12,040 nucleotides of DNA, taken from Lachnospira sp. UBA4285. Its GTDB lineage: Bacteria > Bacillota > Clostridia > Lachnospirales > Lachnospiraceae. Position 1 is the first letter of the stretch. Each line of letters starts with the position of its first letter. Of this stretch, positions 5,293 to 12,040 are shown piece after piece. The translations under genes were made by a program, and so were the position numbers. Under the pieces are notes generated by a model, which did not search any database, was not told where the DNA came from, and saw only the letters and a list, made by a program, of their open reading frames with translations. The DNA is taken from assembly GCA_002394965.1 (NCBI GenBank), contig DGVL01000103.1, positions 1 to 12,040 of the forward strand, written 5' to 3'.

Positions 5293-7623
5293 TCAGATTT
5301 CATCTTCTTCCGCAGACCGCGGGCTTTCTTTCGGGTGGGCCGGGCTCGCCATCTGCGCGGCCTGGCGTTCCTCGAATTTCTCCCGCGCGATGTGGATGAA
5401 CTCCTGCTGAGAGTTTACCGCAGGTCTGCCCCTGTGTTCAATATGTACGTATTCTTTGTTCGACATCATCTGACGCGCGTTCACATTGTCCGACCATATC
5501 ATATCCAGTATGGCGAAAGCGCGCTTCTTCAGATCCTCATCCAGAATCGGGAACACCAGCTCCACGCGGCGGTCCAGGTTGCGGGGCATCCAGTCTGCGG
5601 ATCCCATGAAGATCCGCGGGTTTCCGCCGTTTTCAAAGCGGAAGATGCGGCTGTGCTCGAGGAGCTGTCCAACGATGGAGATGACGGTGATGTTCTCCGA
5701 TACTCCGGAGAGACCCGGGATGAGGCAGCAGATGCCGCGGACGATCAGGCGGATCCTCACACCGGCCCGGCTGGCGTCATACAGCAGGTTGATGATCTGC
5801 GGGTCAACGAGCGAGTTGACCTTCGCGGTGATACCGGAAGGCAGGCCTTTCTTCGCATTGTCTGTCTCGTGGCGGATGAGCGCCTCGAAGGTATCGCGCA
5901 TGCCGTGAGGCGCCACGATCATCTCGCTGAAGATCGGCGGGCGCGAGTATCCGGACAGGAAGTTGAAAAGACCTGACGCATCCGCGCCGAACGGCTCCCG
6001 GCAGGTGAACATGCCGATGTCCGTGTACAGTTTCGCCGTGGAGTCGTTGTAGTTTCCGGTGCCCATGTGCAGATAGCGGCGGATTCCATCTTCCTCCTGT
6101 CGCACAACCAGCGTTATCTTGCAGTGTGTCTTCAGGCCGACCAGACCGTAGATCACGTGGCAGCCCGCATGCTCGAGCTTCAGGGCCCAGTTGATGTTGT
6201 TCTCCTCGTCAAAGCGCGCCTTGAGTTCTACCAGTACGGTGACCTGCTTTCCGTTTTCGGCGGCGCGGATGAGCGCAGCGATAATGGGGGAGTGCCCCGA
6301 AACGCGGTACAGCGTCTCCTTGATTGCCAGTACGTCCGGGTCATCGGCCGCCTGGCGGACGAAGCTGACGACGGAGTCGAAGCTTTCGTACGGGTGATGT
6401 ACCATGCGGTCCTTGTCGCGGATTGCCTGGAAGATGTCGCTGTATCCCCAGAAATCGGCCGGCGGATTGACCGGCGTGAGCTTCGGATAGCGCAGCCGGT
6501 CCTCTCCTTCGATGTTGGCGAATTTGGAGAACAGCGTCAGATCGAGAGGACTATTCTCCACATAGATGGCTTCTTTGTGCACATCCAGCTGTCCTGTCAG
6601 GAATTTCGCCGTAGCCGGGTCACAGCCGCTCATCAGCTCGAGCCGCACCGGCTTGCCTCTCTTGCGCTTTTTGATCGACTCGCGGATCTCGATCAGAAGA
6701 TCCTCCGAGTCCTCGTCGATTTCCAGATCTGAGTTCCTGGTGAGGCGGAACGGGCTGCAGGAGAGAATCTCATTTCCCTCAAAAAGCCGGTCCATGAAGC
6801 GGATGATGATGTCCTCCAGAAGGCAGAAAGTATGTCCGGCCTCACCCGGTATCTCCAGAAAACGCTGCAGGATGCCGGGAACCTGAACCACGGCGAAGGC
6901 TTCCTGCCGCTCTTTTCCCTTGCCCTTTTTATCCTTGCCTTTGCGCTCATAGTCCGCCGGATCGGTCACCTTGAGCCGCACGCAGATGTTCAGGCTTTTA
7001 TTGGCCAGAAACGGGAACGGCCGGGAGCTGTCGATGGCAAGCGGCGTGAGGACCGGAAAGAGGACTTTGTCAAAGTAGGAGCGAATGAACGAGAGCTGCT
7101 GTTCATTCATCTTATCGGGACGGATGAATTCAATTCCCTCGTGGCGCAGAGTCGGCAGAATCGAGCGCCGCAGGCAGGAGTACTGCTTTTCGGAAAAATC
7201 GTGTATCTTATCGGAAAGCATCTTGTAAAGCTGCTCCGGTGTGAGGCCGGACACGTCCCGTTTGCTGTACTTGTGATCGACCTGTACCTGGACGCCTGCC
7301 ACGCGTACCATGAAGAACTCATCCAGATTGCTTCCGGTTATGCCCAGAAACCGGCAGCGCTCAAGGACCGGGTTTTCTGTCTCGTATGCTTCGTCCAGCA
7401 CTCTTGCGTCAAAATCCACCCACGAGAGTTCCCGGTTGTAATACGGATATGGGTTCTCCGGCTGCGAAAGCGGCTTCACACCGGCTGCGATGACGTCTGT
7501 TTTTACAGTTGGAAAAGCGGCACCGGGGATGGACTCATTGAGATTCTCCATCGAAGTGTAAGGCGTATTCTCCTTACTGGTGGTTACCTTTTTTTTATCT
7601 TTTTTTTTCCTGTCGTCAGGCAT
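5293..7623 (-). CDS. ppk1: Polyphosphate kinase 1
   Basis: Reversibly polymerises the terminal phosphate of ATP into polyphosphate; peripheral membrane or cytosolic homo-oligomer. Numbering here starts at the ATG at 7623 (776 residues). The N-terminal PPK domain begins at YNRELSWVDFDARVL (about 62-76), and the core carries HHPYESFDSV (409-418). The phosphorylated His519 lies in LHMGTGNYND, and the second catalytic His657 in LEHSRIFRFENGG. Family length is about 690-720, so there is an extra N-terminal segment of about 60 residues, very Lys-rich (KKKDKKK), and a second Lys/Gly-rich stretch near 226-240. An in-frame ATG at 7632 exists. However, AGGAAGG abuts it, while AAGGA lies 8 bases from the ATG at 7623, so the latter is preferred. 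It sits 28 bases after the Ppx-like gene and 24 before pfkA: one operon. Confidence 0.95.
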   Translation of the reverse strand: MPDDRKKKDKKKVTTSKENTPYTSMENLNESIPGAAFPTVKTDVIAAGVKPLSQPENPYPYYNRELSWVDFDARVLDEAYETENPVLERCRFLGITGSNLDEFFMVRVAGVQVQVDHKYSKRDVSGLTPEQLYKMLSDKIHDFSEKQYSCLRRSILPTLRHEGIEFIRPDKMNEQQLSFIRSYFDKVLFPVLTPLAIDSSRPFPFLANKSLNICVRLKVTDPADYERKGKDKKGKGKERQEAFAVVQVPGILQRFLEIPGEAGHTFCLLEDIIIRFMDRLFEGNEILSCSPFRLTRNSDLEIDEDSEDLLIEIRESIKKRKRGKPVRLELMSGCDPATAKFLTGQLDVHKEAIYVENSPLDLTLFSKFANIEGEDRLRYPKLTPVNPPADFWGYSDIFQAIRDKDRMVHHPYESFDSVVSFVRQAADDPDVLAIKETLYRVSGHSPIIAALIRAAENGKQVTVLVELKARFDEENNINWALKLEHAGCHVIYGLVGLKTHCKITLVVRQEEDGIRRYLHMGTGNYNDSTAKLYTDIGMFTCREPFGADASGLFNFLSGYSRPPIFSEMIVAPHGMRDTFEALIRHETDNAKKGLPSGITAKVNSLVDPQIINLLYDASRAGVRIRLIVRGICCLIPGLSGVSENITVISIVGQLLEHSRIFRFENGGNPRIFMGSADWMPRNLDRRVELVFPILDEDLKKRAFAILDMIWSDNVNARQMMSNKEYVHIEHRGRPAVNSQQEFIHIAREKFEERQAAQMASPAHPKESPRSAEEDEI
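7589..7608 (-). repeat. A8 and A9 homopolymer tracts inside the start of ppk1
   Basis: On the coding strand a run of nine A (7600-7608) and, three bases later, a run of eight A (7589-7596) encode the KKKDKKK segment within the first 15 codons. Such runs are prone to replication or transcription slippage, which would shift the frame before the catalytic domain. Confidence 0.75.
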
Positions 7624-7651
7624 AGTTTTCATCCTTCCTGGGAATCCTTTG

Positions 7652-9205
7652 TTATTTTAAAGCACTTCTGACCCGCAGCCTTATGCCGGTACCGAACACA
7701 TCTGTAAAATACGCGGCACACTGCTCAAAGGCGTAGCGCTCCAGATACATGTTCTCGTTGGTTCTTCCGGCGATCTCCAAGGTCTCTTCCCGCATCCGCA
7801 CCGTGATGTCCGAGAGCTTCTCGGTGTGTGTGTTGTCCAAAGCGTTCGCCGCGCGGAAGATGGCCGTGAGTTTGGCGGCCCGGGTGCGGCTGTCCTCCGG
7901 CAGGGATTCAAATTCCGGATCGGACAGATCCGGTTCCTCCAGCTCGTTGTAGCGGGCGATCGTGGCGGCCAGGAGCATATCGCCTTTCGTTGCGCCGATG
8001 AGATCTGTGTGCCGGATGACATCGTATCCGGACTGAAGATGATGCCGCGCGGAAACCGCGTGGCCGCATTCGTGCAGCACACAGGCAAGCTCCAGTACCG
8101 CGCGGTCGCGCTGCGACAGGCTGTGCTGGGATGAGAGTCGGTCAAACATCTTCAGGCTGATGTCCCGGATGTACTCCGAGTGCGCCTTGTTGCAGTGGTA
8201 GAAGTCTGCCGTGGTCGCCGCGCAGGACAGAACGATATCCAGCAGATAGTCTCTGTATGCCGCAAGCTCTGCAGGGATGAGGACACTGCGGATCAGACAG
8301 TCGCTCATGTCAGAGCGGGGGGAGAGCACTGTGTCCGCCTGCGTGAATGAGACGAGCGACAGATACAGAGCAAGCGACAGATAGAGCATCTCTGCAATGC
8401 GGATGCTGACCTTATAGCGAATCGCAATGGATTCCGGCCTCTGCGCGCGGATCTCATCGTACAGGGCGCGCATCTTCTCTACCGGAATCCGGTACATCCC
8501 TCCTGTGAAGGGACAGTCTGTCATGGCCGCAATGACGCTGATCATGCTCCCCGTGAACACGACATGGCGTATATTCCGGCAGTCGACCTCCAGATTGTCA
8601 TAGGTGAGCATGGAATGAATGTAGTCTGCGATGACATGGCCGAAGTCATCGGTCGTCTGCTGGATGCTGCGAAACATCTCACCCAGCTGCAGGGCGCCGG
8701 TCGGCACCGTCATGGAGTCGTACATGGTCCGGCCGTTGTAGAAGGCGATGCCGACGCTCCCGGATCCGACGAAGGAGAACAGCGTCGTTTCGTCCGGAAG
8801 AGCGGAGGATTCGCGCAGAGTGCGGATCATCTCATAGTATATCAGGGACTTTTCTTCGTTGTCCTCCAGGACTCTGATGTCGATCCCGGTGCGGATCTTC
8901 ACCTGATCCAGCACCAGGTCGCGGTTTTTGGCGCGCCGCAGCGCGGTGGTGGTCACGGCGGTGACGTCGCTCACCGCGTATTCCCGAATGACATTCAGAA
9001 AACCTTCCAGTGCTTTTATCAGTTCCCGGACCGTCGTCTGGCTGACTCGGCCGGTCGCGTATACGTCGCGGCCGAGTGCGACCGGATAGGAGAGCGCTTC
9101 GATCCGGTCCATCTTCCCCTTCCGCACCTGGGCGATCTGCATTCGGGTCTCGCTGCTGCCGATATCGATCAGTGCGGCGACCTTCGGACACCTGTTTGCT
9201 TTCAA
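7652..9205 (-). CDS. ppx: Ppx/GppA-family phosphatase-like protein with C-terminal HD-type domain
   Basis: Family members remove terminal phosphate from polyphosphate or from pppGpp. 517 residues, matching the two-part architecture of E. coli Ppx (513). The N-terminal ASKHA fold starts with ALIDIGSSETR (11-21), and TTTALRRAKNRDLVLD (85-100) leads to the EDNEEKS segment (114-120) with the candidate catalytic Glu. The second phosphate loop is SFVGSGSVGI (144-153), where the family has D-x-G-G-G-S-T-E; the metal-contacting Asp and Glu are here Phe145 and Gly152. The HD-like C-terminal domain has LHECGHAVSARHH (377-389). The start is TTG at 9205, chosen because a perfect AAAGGAGG lies 6 bases upstream and no ATG occurs before Met22. 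It is the first gene of the operon with ppk1 and pfkA. Polyphosphate turnover is the contextual role; actual hydrolysis is uncertain because of the altered loop. Confidence 0.85.
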   Translation of the reverse strand: MKANRCPKVAALIDIGSSETRMQIAQVRKGKMDRIEALSYPVALGRDVYATGRVSQTTVRELIKALEGFLNVIREYAVSDVTAVTTTALRRAKNRDLVLDQVKIRTGIDIRVLEDNEEKSLIYYEMIRTLRESSALPDETTLFSFVGSGSVGIAFYNGRTMYDSMTVPTGALQLGEMFRSIQQTTDDFGHVIADYIHSMLTYDNLEVDCRNIRHVVFTGSMISVIAAMTDCPFTGGMYRIPVEKMRALYDEIRAQRPESIAIRYKVSIRIAEMLYLSLALYLSLVSFTQADTVLSPRSDMSDCLIRSVLIPAELAAYRDYLLDIVLSCAATTADFYHCNKAHSEYIRDISLKMFDRLSSQHSLSQRDRAVLELACVLHECGHAVSARHHLQSGYDVIRHTDLIGATKGDMLLAATIARYNELEEPDLSDPEFESLPEDSRTRAAKLTAIFRAANALDNTHTEKLSDITVRMREETLEIAGRTNENMYLERYAFEQCAAYFTDVFGTGIRLRVRSALK

Positions 9206-9253
9206 GTAAAGCCTCCTTTAAGCATTTCCTGATGACAGGTCGTACTTTAGACC

Positions 9254-9287
9254 ATTATACCATTACCATATGTAAATTTGCTGTAAA
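9254..9287 (-). promoter_or_regulatory. Candidate promoter of the ppx-ppk1-pfkA operon
   Basis: On the reverse strand a perfect TATAAT occupies 9254-9259 in an AT-rich stretch about 50 bases before the TTG start. TTTACA occurs at 9282-9287 (22-base spacing, long) and again at 9271-9276 (11, short); at 17 bases the sequence is AGCAAA. The -35 is therefore unclear. A GGTC/GACC inverted repeat (9238-9241 and 9250-9253) overlaps the expected start of transcription. The rest of 9206-9437 shows no gene. Confidence 0.4.
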
Positions 9288-9324
9288 GTATATATTCCAC
9301 TGCGGCAAAATCTGACAGAATGAC

Positions 9325-9353
9325 TTCCTTTCCCGGATATGCTGCCGTATAAT
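9325..9353 (+). promoter_or_regulatory. Candidate promoter of the sugar symporter gene
   Basis: A perfect TATAAT at 9348-9353 with a weak TTCCTT (9325-9330) 17 bases upstream, about 85 bases before the chosen ATG. A weak -35 would fit an activator-dependent promoter, as is common for sugar genes, but no clear operator or cre-type site was found. Confidence 0.4.
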
Positions 9354-9437
9354 AATGGCAAATGGAAGAAACCATGCTGAATAAGCAGGTTTCCATACGA
9401 TGCAGGCAACGTGAGAAAAGAGAAGAGAGAGGCAGGT

Positions 9438-10925
9438 ATGCAGGAGATCAGCGGCAGAAAACCGTCCACGAAGCTGGGAGCCCGGCTCATGTACGGTATG
9501 GCGGAGTTTTCGGGCGGCGGCGCATTTGTCATCATCAATACATTCTTCACCGTATTCATGACCAAGGCGCTGGGGATGCCGGCGGCACTGGCTGCGTTTA
9601 TTCCACTGATCGGTCATGTCTGGGATGCCATCACGGATCCGATCATGGGCAATATTGTGGACCGCTCAAAATCGCGGTTCGGCCCGAAGCGGTTTTATAT
9701 TCTGGTCGGCGGGCTGCTCACTTCCATGGCCTTCGTGCTTCTGTGGCTCACGATACCCACGGACAGCGTGGCCGTGCAGTTCGTGTTCTATGTGCTGATG
9801 TACGTGCTGTTCTCAACGGCCTTCACCATCATCATGGTTCCGTACAACGGGCTGCTGCCTGACATGATTGACGACTATGCGATGCGGTCCCGCTTCTCGA
9901 ATGTGCGGATGCTCTGGTCGACGTTCGGATCCATGGTGTCCGGTCTGGTGCCGTCGCTTATGATCAAGGACAACACGGATGCTTCCTCGTATCTGCGGGT
10001 GGCGCTCCTTTTCGCCGTTCTGTACGGCATCACATCGGTCGGCACCTTTGCCGGGACGTGGGAGAAACAGAAGGAACCGGTGAAGACCAGCATGAGCGAG
10101 AGCTTCGCGCAGGCGGCGAGCGTTTTCAGGAGCCGGTCGTTCCGCATCTTCGTCGGTATTTATCTGACCGGCCAGTGTGGCATGGATTTTGTGTCCGGCA
10201 TGGCTGTGTACTATGTGGATGACGTCCTGAACGGATACGCGAATAATTATCTGGTATATCTGATGGCGATCATTCTGGTCGCGCAGCTGATTGGCATGCT
10301 GATCTTCGGACCGGTCATGGCAAGGACTTCCAAGCGCACGACAATTCTCATCGGCGCGCCCATCCGGATCGTGGCGATGCTGGGGCTGCTGTTCTTCTCC
10401 TATGAGGGCGCCGATATCGTTCCGGTGCTCATCCTGACATTCTTTGTGGGACTTGGCAACGCGGCCACGCTCACGAGTATTTTCGCGATCATGGCGGATA
10501 TGGCGGACGTCGACGAACTCGTCACATCGGTCCGCCGGCCGGGGACGGTATCCGGCATGGCGACATTCGCCAGAAAGATTTCCTCGGGACTGTCTGCAGC
10601 CTGCATCGGCTGGCTCATCGCGGCTGTCGGATACGACTCGGGAGCAGCCGCACAGGGGCTGCGTCAGGCTGCGTTCACGCAGCGCGGCATCGCACTGATC
10701 TACATCTTCGTCCCGGTCATCCTTGTCGCCGGACTTTTTGCCCTGGGCCTGCGCTTCCCGATTCAGCGCCGCGAGTTCGAGGTGATCCAGAAGGACATCG
10801 CGCGCCGGAAGGGCGAGGATACGTCGGAGGTTACAGAAGAAGAGAAGAAGATCTGCGAACGTGTCACCGGCATTGCCTATGAGAAGCTCTGGAATACCGG
10901 CAACATGAAGTTCGGGAAGGGTTAA
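9438..10925 (+). CDS. GPH-family sugar:cation symporter (MelB-like MFS transporter)
   Basis: Imports a glycoside with Na+ or H+ through the inner membrane. 495 residues from the ATG at 9438, hydrophobic throughout and compatible with 12 membrane helices. The family signature lies in helix 2 and the following loop: WDAITDPIMGNIVDRSKSRF (62-81). Asp63 and Asp67 match the two cation-site aspartates of MelB (Asp55, Asp59). After the sixth helix there is a charged central loop (about 208-235). The second half contains the internal repeat (TFFVGLGNAATLTSIFAIMADMADVDE region, 334-360), and the tail is hydrophilic (about 441-495). An in-frame GTG at 9411 would add nine residues but has a poor ribosome site, whereas AGAGAGG lies 5 bases before 9438. 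Convergence with a GH94 phosphorylase suggests a beta-glucoside such as cellobiose as substrate, which is an inference. Confidence 0.88.
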   Translation: MQEISGRKPSTKLGARLMYGMAEFSGGGAFVIINTFFTVFMTKALGMPAALAAFIPLIGHVWDAITDPIMGNIVDRSKSRFGPKRFYILVGGLLTSMAFVLLWLTIPTDSVAVQFVFYVLMYVLFSTAFTIIMVPYNGLLPDMIDDYAMRSRFSNVRMLWSTFGSMVSGLVPSLMIKDNTDASSYLRVALLFAVLYGITSVGTFAGTWEKQKEPVKTSMSESFAQAASVFRSRSFRIFVGIYLTGQCGMDFVSGMAVYYVDDVLNGYANNYLVYLMAIILVAQLIGMLIFGPVMARTSKRTTILIGAPIRIVAMLGLLFFSYEGADIVPVLILTFFVGLGNAATLTSIFAIMADMADVDELVTSVRRPGTVSGMATFARKISSGLSAACIGWLIAAVGYDSGAAAQGLRQAAFTQRGIALIYIFVPVILVAGLFALGLRFPIQRREFEVIQKDIARRKGEDTSEVTEEEKKICERVTGIAYEKLWNTGNMKFGKG

Positions 10926-10952
10926 AGACGGGCGGATCCTGACATAAAAACG

Positions 10953-11010
10953 AAAAAGACGGACAGCAGAAAATGGCTGAATAGCACATTTCCTGTTGCC
11001 CGTCTTTTTT
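10953..11010. terminator. Long bidirectional terminator between symporter and GH94 genes
   Basis: An arm beginning AAAAAGACGG (10953-10962) and continuing to AAATG at 10974 pairs with CATTT...CCGTCTTTTTT (10987-11010). This gives roughly 20 base pairs with two A-C mismatches and a G-T wobble, with A and T tracts on the two sides, serving both convergent genes. Confidence 0.85.
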
Positions 11011-11027
11011 CACGCAGAGCGAATACT

Positions 11028-12040
11028 TCAGATCTGCGCCGTCACGTCAAATACTTTCCCTGCGTCGTCTTTGGTGACGGGGATTTCGTTCCCCTCCAGT
11101 TCTTCTCCGTTGACCCGCAGGTGCCGGACTCCGCTGCAGCGCCCGTCCGGATTTTCAACCCGGATGACAAATGTCGCTCCGCGGAAACGCCTGGTCACTG
11201 TGAAGCCACGGCAGTCCTCCGGAATGCAGGGATCGATCTTCAGACCGGCAAGAGTCGGCTGAATGCCCAGAATGTACTGGGACACATTGACGAATGTCCA
11301 GGCGGCTGTGCCTGTCAGCCAGCTGTTTTTGGCCTCGCCGAAGCGCGCGGCGTCAGGACCGGCGATCATCTGCGAGTACACGTATGGCTCGGTGCGGTGA
11401 ATCTCCGACACGTCCTGCAGATAGGCAGGGCAGATGCGGCGGTAGACTTCAAAGGCCCGGTCGCCGTGTCCCATCACTGCCTCGGCAATGGAGATCCACG
11501 GATTGTTGTGACAGAAGATGGCTCCGTTCTCCTTGTACCCCGGCGGATAGGAGGAGATCTCACCCAGGTTCAGGTGATATTCCGTGTAGGAGGGGGCCAG
11601 AATCCTTGTGCCGTACTTCGTGTCGAGCCGCTCTCTGACAGACTCCAGGGCCGCTTCTGCCTCACCGGTCTTTTTCCCGACTCCGGCCAGTACGCAGAAC
11701 CCCTGGGGCTCGATGTAGATCTGACCTTCCTCACATGTGTGCGATCCGACTTTTTCGCCGTTGGCGTCATACGCCCGAAGAAACCACTTTCCGTCCCATC
11801 CGGAAGTGAGGATAGCGTGATTCATCTGCTCAAGCTCTGTCTGGACGGAAGCGGCTTCTTCTTCGTGCCCTGTTATGTGGCACAGATCGCGGTACTGTGC
11901 CGCGTACTTCATGAACATGCCGGCAATGAAGACAGACTCAGCGACCGGTCCTTCACTGGGACCGGCAGTCTGGAAGGATTCGCCCGGTTCACTGGAAAAG
12001 CAGTTGAGATTCAGACAGTCGTTCCAGTCGGCGCGGCCGA
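11028..12040 (-). CDS. GH94 disaccharide phosphorylase (cellobiose phosphorylase-like), N-terminal part outside window
   Basis: Cleaves a beta-linked disaccharide with inorganic phosphate to sugar-1-phosphate plus a free sugar (cytosol). The open frame runs off the right edge; 336 C-terminal residues are seen of an expected 800 or so. Numbering from the first full codon: GRADWNDCLNLN (1-12) holds the general acid Asp of GH94. After it come CEEGQIYIEPQGF (102-114), PPGYKENGAIFCHNNPW (165-181, with the His of the phosphate site), EPYVYSQMIAG (217-227) and EAKNSWLTGTAAW (235-247), ending in the beta-sandwich tail. These blocks are closest in my memory to cellobiose phosphorylases. Diacetylchitobiose or longer-chain phosphorylases remain possible because much of the substrate site lies in the missing part. 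The product glucose-1-phosphate enters glycolysis above the PFK step. Confidence 0.88.
   Translation of the reverse strand, partial: GRADWNDCLNLNCFSSEPGESFQTAGPSEGPVAESVFIAGMFMKYAAQYRDLCHITGHEEEAASVQTELEQMNHAILTSGWDGKWFLRAYDANGEKVGSHTCEEGQIYIEPQGFCVLAGVGKKTGEAEAALESVRERLDTKYGTRILAPSYTEYHLNLGEISSYPPGYKENGAIFCHNNPWISIAEAVMGHGDRAFEVYRRICPAYLQDVSEIHRTEPYVYSQMIAGPDAARFGEAKNSWLTGTAAWTFVNVSQYILGIQPTLAGLKIDPCIPEDCRGFTVTRRFRGATFVIRVENPDGRCSGVRHLRVNGEELEGNEIPVTKDDAGKVFDVTAQI

Noticed and set aside
4921..5976. A 351-codon plus-strand frame over pfkA and ppk1
   Set aside because: Crosses the junction of two well-supported genes on the other strand and has no coherent domain; low-complexity Arg/His/Asp composition.
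9411..9437. Earlier GTG start for the sugar symporter
   Set aside because: No good ribosome site before 9411, while AGAGAGG is well placed before the ATG at 9438.
1..12040. CRISPR arrays, insertion sequences, integrase sites, tRNA or rRNA genes
   Set aside because: No regularly spaced direct repeats, transposase or integrase motifs, terminal inverted repeats or tRNA-like cloverleafs were seen on either strand.

Overview
This window looks like a piece of a chromosome from a GC-rich member of the Firmicutes, most likely a Lachnospiraceae-type clostridium. That assignment is an inference. It rests on the strong AGGAGG-type ribosome sites, the T-rich intrinsic terminators, the PFK subtype carrying GGNGT and PKTIDND, and the combination of a GH94 phosphorylase with a GPH sugar symporter. 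There are no insertion sequences, phage genes, CRISPR arrays, tRNA or rRNA genes. The content is core and carbon metabolism, tightly packed and bounded by clear terminators.

Left part (1-4174). The 5' two thirds of purC (purine synthesis) reads leftward off the window edge. Diverging from it is a rightward unit: a type I DAHP synthase (aroF, first step of the shikimate pathway), a membrane-anchored alpha/beta hydrolase 30 bases later, then a strong terminator hairpin. Only 19 bases after its T-run comes a gene of the TIGR00300 (LOR/SDH) family, related to the C-terminal region of cyanobacterial arginine dihydrolase ArgZ/AgrE and to archaeal ornithine cyclodeaminase. Between the aroF promoter and its start codon lies about 100 bases that fold on paper into a closed multi-branch RNA ending in a T-run. 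It looks like an attenuator, riboswitch or small RNA of a class I do not recognise.

Middle part (4189-9205, all leftward). This is a compact operon transcribed from right to left: a Ppx/GppA-family protein with an HD-type domain, polyphosphate kinase (ppk1), and 6-phosphofructokinase (pfkA). The gaps are 28 and 24 bases. The pairing of polyphosphate metabolism with a glycolytic kinase is the most thought-provoking arrangement here. The PFK has a Gly/Lys donor-site signature between the ATP and pyrophosphate types. The Ppx-like protein has lost two acidic residues that are normally part of the exopolyphosphatase active site. ppk1 has a Lys-rich N-terminus encoded by A8 and A9 homopolymers.

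Right part (9206-12040). A divergent promoter region of about 230 bases leads into a GPH-family (MelB-like) sugar:cation symporter. Convergent with it is the C-terminal part of a GH94 disaccharide phosphorylase that continues beyond the window. The two converge on a long shared hairpin terminator. Together they suggest beta-glucoside uptake followed by phosphorolysis to sugar-1-phosphate. That product would feed the glycolytic step encoded in the middle operon.
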